From Rhynchosporium graminicola (lineage: Eukaryota > Ascomycota > Leotiomycetes > Helotiales > Ploettnerulaceae), in NCBI GenBank assembly GCA_900074885.1, contig FJUW01000012.1, forward strand, positions 1,533,841 to 1,597,840: a stretch of DNA of 64,000 nt. The letters run 5' to 3'. Positions within the stretch are counted from its first letter, which is position 1. Each line of letters begins with the position of its first letter. Both the position numbers and the translations under genes were made by a program. The notes beneath the pieces are model-generated. The model was not told where the DNA came from, searched no databases, and saw nothing but the letters and a program-made list of their open reading frames with translations. Positions 49,138 to 58,761 of the stretch are shown one piece after another.

Positions 49138-49846
49138 CTACTGACAGTAGTATTGTGGATAACAAGTATCCCCTCCTTCTTTGTAAAGAACACGGTTCTG
49201 ATCATGAAAGCAATTCCAGGAATCTATAGTCATTCAGCAGTGAGGATACGTACAGCCATCTCTCTTAAGGGTGACTGTACTCACGTCTCAAGGTTGAGCC
49301 AGTTCCAGAAAACTCATATAGCTTCTTGTTCTTCGCATCGCTGTTGATTTTTGCCGTAAAAAGGTTCGTTGTAGAAAATGTGCCAGAAACAGTGATCCCT
49401 TCCCATGCAATCACGGATGGCACTCCCAGGATTTCGGCGGGGTACTCCCCATTCTCAGAAGCGGACTCTCTGGGATACTGTGATGGTCGGGACATTAGCA
49501 AATACTTATGTGTGTCCACCTTAAGATTACTCCTGGAATGAAGTAGCCTGGAATGAAGTAGCCCTGGAACACTCAGTAAGGGAAGGCTCCTGCTCGAATA
49601 CATACGTAGGCAATGGTAGAACGAGTGAATCTGCAGTTCTTGTCTGTTATAATGCATGGCGAATAGTTGGCAAGATAAAAGATCTCGTCATTGTTAGCAG
49701 CAGGAGCTGCAGCTACCAAAGACACGAGCACGCAGGCCGAGGAGAGGTAGAGTGATATGAACCATGATCTCTACGAGTCAAATTTTTATTTATTGATGGA
49801 AGTGAGGGATAAATACGGGCGGATCGGGCCTTCTATGTAGAAACAT
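49138..49846 (-). CDS. small secreted cysteine-containing protein (candidate effector-like)
   Basis: Hidden by introns. Exons on the minus strand: 49846-49817 (uncertain), 49770-49606, 49477-49285 and 49223-49138; 157 residues with this start. Exon 2 gives a signal-peptide core (FISLYLSSACVLVSLVAAAPA). The mature part has YYPRESASENGEYPAEI, then VIAWEGITVSGTFSTTN, FTAKINSDAKN and a C-terminus WNCFHDQNRVLYKEGGDTC followed by YPQYYCQ. This matches a common fungal small-secreted-protein pattern (TWEG-xx-SGTFS, FTCFKDN, CYS-YYC). The mature part has five cysteines. The 128-nt second intron has a GCTAATG branch point 14-20 nt before its AG. The start is the weak point: the in-frame stop just before exon 2 forces either the small upstream exon or a frameshift from an ATG at 49759. 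The role is unknown; the family is often host-facing. Confidence 0.68.
49533..49562 (-). repeat. tandem 15-bp duplication inside an intron, next to 3' splice-like sites
   Basis: GCTACTTCATTCCAG occurs twice in a row on the minus strand inside the second intron of the small secreted protein gene. Each copy ends in a CAG acceptor-like trinucleotide, so the duplication creates decoy 3' splice sites. Confidence 0.75.
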
Positions 49847-51576
49847 TGAAGCATCAGTGACGACGTGGGACGACAGACAATTTCTCGAGTATTCGGAACT
49901 CGGTGTACCTCGATCCGGAAGTTAAGCCCAAGAATAGCCTCGAATCTAGCTGGTTAAATCGCCTAAGCAGCTTCATAATTGGTATTTATCAAAGATTTAT
50001 AATAAAACGCACTGCTAAATATATGGCCCAAGGATGATATCTGAGTGGAGACCGAGAAACACATTTTCATTCGCGAACTATAAATGTACTCGAGAAGGTA
50101 GCATTGAAGCAATTTCGAGAAAATAATTTTTAATTGCTCCTATAATTAGATTGATATGCATCCAAACGAGAATGGCAAGATCTCTGCGGTTGCTAGGAGC
50201 TACTAGAGTACCACTGATGTTGCGAGCCGAAAGTGACAAAAAGTCAAGTAACATTATTCCACGGGTGACATTGGACTATTGATACTGGAGAAGGCCTCGC
50301 GAGAATCAGATCCGGGGACTAATACTTGTTTATCTGAAGTGGGTGTACAAACTGACACCGGTTCAAGATATCGATGCGAAAATTGACCAATCATGACGCA
50401 GACATGAACATCCACAAAGACATCAAAGCGAGTACACAAGGAAGACTAGAAATGTTGATGTATAAGAGTAATTTTATTAAATTGTCCAAATTTAACATAT
50501 GGGAACCGAGCCGTGTTCTGTTTCTGCCGAATTTGGTTTATATCGTTGTCAGACGAAGGACAGATTACCCAAGCGAAGCGATTTGGCTCCCGGAAGGCTT
50601 GGAAAACAAATGAGTAACAAGCGACTTGTCATCCTCTCATATCACTTCCAGAAACAATCCATGCCATTCAAATTTCTATCCTGACACGCCGAGAAGTTGT
50701 TTCGATCAGAGCCATAGGACTCATCTATGTCTTCAAAAGCGCAAGGATTACGTGAACAGAAGATTAAAGCCATCCATATTTCCATCGTCAGTCAAAAGTC
50801 TCTACGGGACAGTTCAGGCTCCTCCTCTGATGATCATAGATCATCTCCGAGGTCAATGATATTTCATTAAATAATCGCACCCACTTAAAGCTTTTTCCTC
50901 GCTCGAACTTCAGCAATGCTGCAAGAAGCTTGTCGCGAACTGCTGGCACAGTCCATCCTCTAAGAGCTTCATGAAAATTCAGATACAGATAGGTCTGGTA
51001 TATCACGCTTAGATATGCCCATTAGAACCGGTGCGTTCTTTCAGACGCGGTACGAGGTGCTTGATTACGAGAGACTAAGATTTATCATAAATACAATAAA
51101 TATATACTAGATGCAGAGACAGAAGTGAATATCAACGAGTTATCATTTGTTTGGACTGCTTACACTATTGTAGTCCACTGCCAGATGTATTCTTGAAGAA
51201 TGAGATGATGGAGCCCCAGAATCGCGGGTTAGCAAGATACCTCCTCACCTTTTGGAAAAGAAGTATTAAAGAAGAAGACCGAGCGATCTAACCGTCTATT
51301 TACTAAAAGATATTGATCGACTGATCAAGGGTACACGTTCTGCCTTAACATATATCAATCATTTCGGCAGCACAGAATCAGCAGTACCAGAGTGAGACAG
51401 CAGCCGTACCAGCAATAATGTTTGATGGCGATACCAGAAACAAGTCCTCCCAAAATGTATTGAACTAGTCAAAACCGACCTTCCCGAAGGCAACAGCTCT
51501 GAGCTTGGTAAGCAAAGGATCGTTCTCGTGTTCTTGCCAGAAGCCTATAAACTGTCAGCGGATATCCTCACGCGAT
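49847..51576. other. intergenic, nothing recognised
   Basis: 1.7 kb with only short frames on both strands. A stretch near 49895-49950 superficially recalls 5S rRNA but does not fit. Confidence 0.55.
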
Positions 51577-53232
51577 TCAAAGAAATTTACCACCATCATT
51601 CCACACGCGGTATAAGTCTTGGAATAACATCCCTTGTATCTCGTATGCGCGGTCCGTTTTCCCCACATAATGCACATCGTCGTTCCTCTTCCGAAAGGGA
51701 TGATGAAAACCATCGGAACTACTCTCTAGGAAGGCGCAAAGATGTTGCAGAACGGTCTCGAGCTTATCGACATCGAAAGTGTTGACGCATTCTACTGCAG
51801 ACGCCAAATTGGCAGCGACCAAGTTCAGAAGACAGATGACAACCGCGATAACTGGTCCCTCACGAATATCCGACACGTTTTCCTCGCATGTAAGGACGAC
51901 ATGCTTCAAGATGGACGATAATTTATTGCCTTCCAATTGATTGTGACCCATGGAGTATTCTCCATGAGATTTCTGATCATATTTGGTGACTTCAATCATT
52001 TTTCCGTTCGGAGCTTGTAGTATCGTGGGCTTGGTATATCCGTGTGTGTCGAAATCACTGTCGTTGAGCAACGTCATAATATCGGCAATTTGATGAGACA
52101 AGGCAAGAGCTCGTAGTGCGTCAAAGACTACGAGCTCAATATCTTTCAACTTAGGGTGCCGGGGGTCATCGTATCTCAAGAACTCTGCTTGGAAATCTGC
52201 ACAGTTCTTGATCAAATCGAGGGTTCCTTCTTGCTCGTAGTGATGCTTCCAACTGCAACTGGTCTTAGTTTGTTGAAACTGGTCCAGAAACCTCAACATG
52301 TTCTTCCATCTCCAATTTTGGAAATTAGGACATGGAACCATAATCGCCTGTAGATCTTGTGTGTCCTTTTGGGGGTCCTTCTGGGAGACCTTTTGGGGGT
52401 CGTTATGAATGGTTTTGACTATGAGATGTGTGTTGTTCGCGGTCGGGAGTAACCAGTCAACGAAATCTCGAGAGAATTCGAGACCCGGCATGTCTTACTA
52501 TTCCGTCAGTTTCGATCTGAACAGAAGCATTCTATAACTCACTAGGTACGCTGTGCATCAGTTCATATGCGAGCGGGTGAGATGATGAGCGAGGTTCCAC
52601 GTATGTTCTATGGTCCTGCCATTGATAGTCTTCTCTGTGTTCGAGCAACTTGTAAAATCTGAGGGTCGAACCAGTTTTGAAGAGGAATTCTTCGTGTACT
52701 GTCTCGTCAGATATGTCACAAGAATTTTCAAACGGATGCGTTTTAGTCCGGGAATCTGCTCCCACAGGTTAGTGATAACTTTTCCCAGTTATCAAAACTC
52801 AGAGTCTAGCAATAGCCTTACCTTTTCTCCGAGGTGAGACTAGTGTTTGTGGTCTTATATTGCTTTCTGAGTACCCTTCTTTGCCTGCTCTGCCTGCTTT
52901 TGCTGCTTTTGCTGCTTTTGCTGTTCTGCCTGGCGTGTTTAACCTCTGACAATACGCACAGTCACGTCGGTGGTCACACTTTTCGTCGTCAGATATATCT
53001 TGTACATATTGAGCGTGGGTCAACTTACTCGGAGAACATCTCGTCCACAAAGCTCACATGTTCTACTTCGTCGACAACGGTCACATACGCGATAATGCTT
53101 TGTGTGATTTGCTTTTTCTCGCCTTTCTCTCTGTCTGAGAACATGCGAAGACTCCCGAGAGGGCTGCGAAGGAGGTGTTGCATCACTGGTGCCATAAATA
53201 TCCGAATCCGAATTCCAAGAGAATTCCGCCAT
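51577..53232 (-). CDS. cysteine-rich hypothetical protein, four exons, 496 aa
   Basis: Exons on the minus strand: 53232-53029, 52978-52822, 52755-52543 and 52493-51577, joined in frame by GT-AG introns of 49-66 nt. The N-terminal part has a cysteine cluster across intron 1: CDRCRRSRTCELCGRD then CDHRRDCAYCQRL, a C-x2-C-x5-C-x2-C block and a C-x6-C-x2-C block that could bind zinc. A low-complexity AKAAKAAKAGRAGK segment coded by a 9-bp repeat follows. The C-terminal 300 residues (LEFSRDFVDWLLPTANNTH, YDDPRHPKLKDIELVVFDALRALALSHQ, VIAVVICLLNLVAANLASAVEC) look helical and globular. A QKVSQKDPQKDTQD stretch also comes from small tandem repeats. No family recognised. The good exon phasing argues for a real gene. 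Confidence 0.68.
52880..52926 (-). repeat. 9-bp coding tandem repeat (Ala-Lys-Ala)
   Basis: On the plus strand CTGCTTTTG repeats about three times with degenerate flanking copies. On the minus strand it encodes the AKAAKAAKAG low-complexity segment of the cysteine-rich protein. Confidence 0.7.
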
Positions 53233-54470
53233 GATTGATGCTGTTTGTTCTTCTGAAATGGCGAAATGTACAAGGACAAAAAGAAATTTTAAGCTCTGTG
53301 AAGAGAATTCCAGAAAAAAAACATATTTGCTAACTTTGTGGGTCTTGGGACTTCAGTCTACTAAAGTTTTCAGCGAAAATCTATTGAGCCAACCATCTAC
53401 TTGCAAGCCCAAAAATCTCTTCTTGTCGGTCTCGCGACTAGAAGTGTATTCGGACTCTCAAGCGGAGCTAAAGATCTCGGTACCGTTGTTTAGGTGCGCT
53501 GGCTAAGCCTGGCTTCTCGCACAACCACAAACTACACTCATTTTCTTTTTATATAACCGAGGTAATCTCTCACGAATTGGTAATGAACATAGAAATCTAG
53601 CCTGGTATCATTAGATCCGAATCTCAGTCGCATATAAAATCTGTTGGACATAACACTAGCACTGTGCTTCTTCGTCGTAATTCGTTCTACAAAATAACCA
53701 ATAGGCTCGCTCGTGGCTTGGCATCTGGCTATGATTCTATCGAAACACGTTTATTGAAACCACCGCAAAATCACTCATTTCCATCATTGTTTATTCAGGT
53801 ATTGCGTATATCGCAATTCCAAGTATTTGAAACCATCCGATATCAATGCCAGCCGAGAGGATCTAGTTGTCTTTCAGACCAAAGCTATCGTGAGCGCTGC
53901 CCGTAGGCGGCTTAGTCTACAGATCAATAGTTGCCTCCGCCATAGGCCCTGAGCAAATTTTTTAGACTACAACTATCTCTGTTAACTACAGCTGTCGAAG
54001 TCGTCAATCTAATACAGGTGTTTTTCGATAGATACGTTGCTAATGCGGACAGTCTTTTAGGTAGTCCTTGCCATAAACGTCTGGTTCCGACCCCATAACC
54101 CAGTCAGCCTCGAACGAAGTCTGTTCCGAGAAGAAGAGAGACCGAGCTAATCAGCTTTTCACTGTGCAGCCAATCTTCGAAAAAGCAAAAGCTCGTCAAA
54201 ATTGGTAGTAGAAACAGGCAATTTATGCCTCAACTCTAAATTCTTTTTCAAAGTATTAACAAACGAAGACCAGCTTCACTCATGTTGATGCTCGAAGAAC
54301 TCTTGCTTCAGAAAAAGCGTTTCCTGGACGAATCAAAAAGTTGACCAGCAAGGAGACTATCATTCTGACTCCATGAATCGCAATAACGAAGTAGCATTTT
54401 CAGCAGAACCCCGGCTCCCCTCCCTCTCTGCAATGCTGCCCACACACGCGAATCTATCCCTCGACTAAAA
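53233..54470. other. intergenic, nothing recognised
   Basis: 1.2 kb between two minus-strand genes. Short frames only. Confidence 0.55.
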
Positions 54471-55972
54471 TTAATATCCATCCTTCATTTTCTCAAGCTG
54501 CAACAGATCCTCTCGGTTGGGCTTATCCTCACGAATGTCTGCCTGGCCGCTCATTCTTACCAAGCCGACCTGCGCAAACTTTCCCCCCAATTGATTCATC
54601 TTTGTTGCCCACCCAACCGCCTGATACAAGCCATCGTATCTTAATCCCTCCACCGGACAACCTTTCCAACTGCCTTTATGCTTCCCATGCCTCAGAACGC
54701 GAATCCCAGTTCCGGTGTCGATTGATTTGAGAAGGGCTCGGGTAGTTGGTGCGTCGAGTTTTGGCTCAGAAGAGGTGGCTTTGACAGCGCCGGAGACAGA
54801 GTAGTAGATTTTCTCACCAGTATCTTCGTCAAGACCCGAGTATGGGGCACTAAGAACAAGGGAGTAGACGCCTTTCATAGCAGTACCGAAGATGCCAGCT
54901 TGAGTGACGCCTGCCATGGACAAGGTTAATTATTGCTCCCTTCTTCTTTTATTGGAACTCGAGATATTTGGCCCGCTACCAGATGTTGAGAAACCGAGAA
55001 AATCATCGAACATACCATGAACACCATCTCGCATCGCATCAATACGTCTTGCCCAACACTGACCCATCTCGAGCCCGTTATGTCCGAACACAGCTGCATT
55101 GACTCTGCCTCCACTAATGTAGTAGTTGCTGCTATCACACATTGCAATGTGGTGCATGCAGCCATTAAGGCCGAATAAAGGATGATAGGAGGGTGCAAGT
55201 GCCCATATACACGTTGTCTTGATTCTGTTCGCGCTGCGAGGGATCGACGATAGATCAGCGTCAGTTATTTTATATCTGTGTACTGACGTCGATTTAGGTT
55301 TTGGATTCGAGGCTGATCCTTTATTAGCAGACTCGAAATCGTCCGTATCAAATTCTAAATCATTATCGCTCTCTGATCTAGGGCTCTTCGACTGTCCAGT
55401 GCCCGATGCTGCATTCGTGACTGGGGCTGGTACTACCACACCCCAATTCTGTTTCTCGAACCTCTCTTTCAATACGGTAGCTATCTCAAGGATATGACCG
55501 CCGAAGTTGTTACTTGGAATCGTAAACATTTCGAGGATAGTCTTAAGCTTTATCCTAACATATGTCAGCTTCTGTACCTCCGCCAAATCAATCAATATCA
55601 TTCCATATTCTTCACATCCTTTCCTCACCCTTGCCCTTCGATTGATATAAATGGAACTCACTTTTTCTCTAGCTCGGGATCATAGACCTCGATTCGGGAA
55701 GCCCTCCATAATAGTATCTTATGACTCATTATGTGGTTATCTGACAACCTTCTTTGACCTTTGGATCGTGCACCGCCAATCTTGGCAGGAACGATCAAGT
55801 GGCAAAGGCTTTCAGAGGGGCTCAGTGCGGGTAAGATGAGAATTTCTGGGTCTATGCTGCCGAGCCAAGCCTCAAACAGAGCATCGATCGTTGACGGGGG
55901 AGAGATATCTGGGAGAGAGAGAGAAGCAGAAGGAGTATCAGCATTGTTGAGGTTAGTGTTGATTTCCTCCAT
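54471..55972 (-). CDS. SRA-YDG domain protein
   Basis: Exons on the minus strand: 55972-55662, 55554-55016 and 54910-54471; 429 residues. Intron 1 (107 nt) is placed by a GCTGAC branch point just before its AG; a shorter 26-38-nt excision would also keep the frame but is too small. The N-terminus is a Pro/Ser-rich region, then a helical segment (RIEVYDPELEKK). The SRA-YDG domain spans about 230-415: VFGHNGLEMGQCWARRID, MRDGVHG across intron 2, then GVTQAGIFGTAMKGVYSLVLS, YYSVSGAVK, TGIRVLRHGKHKG, the diagnostic RYDGLYQAV, and FAQVGLVRMSGQ. SRA domains of UHRF1 and plant SUVH proteins bind hemimethylated or methylated cytosine by base flipping. Fungal forms without RING or SET domains are little studied. 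Nuclear role likely (inference). Confidence 0.85.
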
Positions 55973-57321
55973 TGTAATAGAGAGTGCGATACCAAAAGGT
56001 AGATTTGTCTTTGGAGACGCTGTGCGGAGTATTCTGTGTTGTTGTTTGTTGAGGGAGGAAGGGTGAAGTCCTTTTGGGAGGAAGGCGGGGATTTATACCA
56101 ACACAGGATGAGGAAAGGAAGGCAAAAGAGGGCGAAGGAAGAAGCGAGGCGCGAAAGCCGTGGTGAACAAAGAATGTTACTGCCTGAGTCTAGAATTTCA
56201 TTCTTACAGAAGAGAAGTTTCCAAGTAGATACTAGTGGTGTCAAATTAGAGTGTAGGTGAAGGCAGGAGTGAAGGCACGAAGCGGCAACGGAACACTCCA
56301 GGTAAACATCAGTCAGTACTAAAAATGTTGTTGCCTGTTCTGTCTGATGAATTTAGGTGGAGTCTAAAGCAAAGGATCATGATCTATTATCTATAAGGTG
56401 AAATTCTGTCAGATAGACCTAAGATACTCGAATATACTAACCTAGAATCTTTAAAGTATTAAGAATGTATTCGAAGATACTTGATATAAATCTCGAAGAT
56501 TAAAGTAGCCTGTTCAGGATTCTGACTGAGATCGAGATGTGAAAAAAAGATATGTTCTTGATATTAATTAGCTAAGCGAGGTACAAGAGCTATATGAAGC
56601 GCATAGCTTGAGAAGGAACTACGCCTGCGAATGTCTCTTACGTTTATCAAGCCTGATTCATGCTTGACTTTCAATAAGAAACTATAGCAATAAGTAAATA
56701 ATCCATGAACTAGCCCTACCTTCCAAATGATAGAACAAGTTGTATCGCGCGTATCTTAGACAATAGCCAAATTCCCGACTGACTAAGTCGGGACTCTGTT
56801 CACACTCGTAGGAAGCGGTCCGACTATTATTGTTTTCAATCCATCTTACATCACGGGGTTCAGGAAAACACATATAGCTTCAATCTAACACTAGAAGCAC
56901 GCTGCCTATATTATAGTGTCTCTGTCGTTGATACTAGACGGCCCGACCCGGCCATTTTCCTTCTTACAAGCTAGCGGCCCTTTATCGTCTGAAGCTGAAG
57001 GTGGTGAGAACCAAAATAAGGTTACAAAATTACCGTATCCTCCCTGACTTGGAGTGCAGTAATGGAATAAATTCCGACGTCATAGTGATTATTCACAAGG
57101 AAACGTTGCTTCTCAGCTGTGATTAATACCCTTGCAGAAGCCGGCAACACAGGCATGCGCGGAGGGGCAGATTTAACGATCATCAAATGCTTAGATATGT
57201 TTACATAGTATGAATGAAAGTATCGCAGTGATTGTCCTGAAGCCTTAACTAGTGATTATGTGAGATTTGGATTAGTTTTATCCTATTCATCCAGTTTCTT
57301 TGTACAAATAAGCTGCATTTA
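55973..57321. other. intergenic, AT-rich patch
   Basis: About 56370-56600 is clearly AT-rich and TA-rich with short near-repeats (GAATATACT, GAAGATACT), possibly remains of a repeat. No ends are identifiable. No gene. Confidence 0.45.
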
Positions 57322-58761
57322 TCAAGGCCACATCTTGTCCTCCCATCCATACCCATGCTTTCCTAACAGATCGGAGTAGTCGTCTCTTATTGCCGTACCT
57401 AGAAGCTTACTCTTCCACCACCCCTTAGGGAATGCACACGTACCAGCACTCGTCTCCTTCCGCCGAGTAACCGCAATCGTCCAAGCAAATGAGCTGTCCG
57501 CCATGCCCATGAAAAACCCACTCCTGGATAAAATAAGGTAATCGATAAGAGCCTGCTGATCCCACGTCAATCCCGCGAGCTCGACTGCGTCGTCGCCTGA
57601 TAGCAGGTCGTGTTTTGTTAAGACGTGTTTAGGTTGTACAAGCGAGTCTTCTTGGAGGGCTGAAAAGTCACTAATTGATGTGGCGTTTCCTGATGCGACA
57701 AATACTATCGGGAGGGAGGTCAGGTATGGAGACGCATTGATTCGCTGGATGTAGTAAGATGCTTGGTCTTCGTAACCGAGCCAATATGATAAAATGTCCT
57801 TGGCGGTCCGGAGATGAATTCCGATGAATGAGTCCGCAAACACGCTGGTGGTGGCTACTGAAGGGTCGATTTGCACGCCATAAATAGTATGTAATCTGTA
57901 GAGTGCGGTCGCTGCGAGTCGGTGGATGTCTCGTCGTAGCGGCAACAAATTTCCGAAAGCGTCGGCAAAGCCAACTGAATCGTGGCATATTGGGCTGTGT
58001 GTAGTATTAGTATCACTTCGAACCAAGAATTCTTGGACAACTCACAAGTGTCTCCACAGGTTCCCCAATGGTACTAAACTGATCTGTCCCGGTGGTGCTC
58101 TGATTTCTTTGATGTGATCTCGGCACGAATATGCGATACGTGAAGTCATCGGGTGAGAGAGCTTCTTTGGATCGACCAGCTCAGTCTTCTTGACAATTCC
58201 CATGCTCTCGAGTTCTTTTAGATCCTGATACACTTTCATCTGAGGACAAGCTAGTTGCATTCGGGAAAGAAACCTTTCCTTGTCGAACAAGTAGTCCATA
58301 GATGCTGTTCCACCCTCGAGATTACTCAAGTCACCCTCTTTTCTGAGTTTGATGACTGGAAGTATCAGTCCAGCACCAGCATCAATCGCATAGCGTATGC
58401 AGTGAAGTATTTCCTGCCTCAAGTTCCCTGCACCAAGTTAGTCAAGGTCATATGACAAGCTGGATCACAACTTACCAATTCCTCCAATCAAATTCTGACA
58501 CTCGAAGACGACCGAATCGTCCCATAAACCCTGATCACAGATCTCTGCAATGTACTCATATTTGAAGTCATCCTTTACTGCGGAAATCATCGCTTCTGAG
58601 ATGAAATCCCCCTCGGACCATGTCTTCTTCCTCGAGTCATCCTTCCAACTAATATGCTCGTCCACTTGAAGTTCATCATCCTTCACTCGTATCAGCTCGA
58701 GCAACATCCACAAGGCATAGAAAACGACACAAGCGGTCAAAAGACGGGATATGGAAAGCAT
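57322..58761 (-). CDS. type II membrane O-fucosyltransferase-like glycosyltransferase
   Basis: Exons on the minus strand: 58761-58476, 58427-58046 and 57994-57322; 446 residues, near the family length. There is a short N-terminus, then one anchor helix (RLLTACVVFYALWMLLELI), a type II Golgi/ER topology. The luminal part starts with a nucleotide-sugar-like motif across intron 1: NLIGGIGNLRQEILHCIRYA and GAGLILPVI, as in fungal proteins of the GDP-fucose O-fucosyltransferase superfamily. Further blocks are MDYLFDKERFLSRMQLACPQM, GFADAFGNLLPLRRDI, GIHLRTAKD (the conserved HxR), LPIVFVASGNAT, and LTWDQQALIDYLILSRSGFFMGMADSSFA near the C-terminus, with DSSFA in the place of the usual sugar-nucleotide site. 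Donor and acceptor are unknown; fucose use by this fungal subgroup is unproven. Intact. Confidence 0.8.

Noticed and set aside
49895..49960. Sequence resembling 5S rRNA (ATTCGGAACTCGG, GGAAGTTAAGC)
   Set aside because: The fungal 5S internal control elements and overall length do not fit. The likeness is to bacterial-type 5S over a few bases only.
55635..55661. 26-nt intron in the SRA gene
   Set aside because: Too short for the spliceosome in these fungi; the 107-nt alternative has a proper branch point and keeps the frame.
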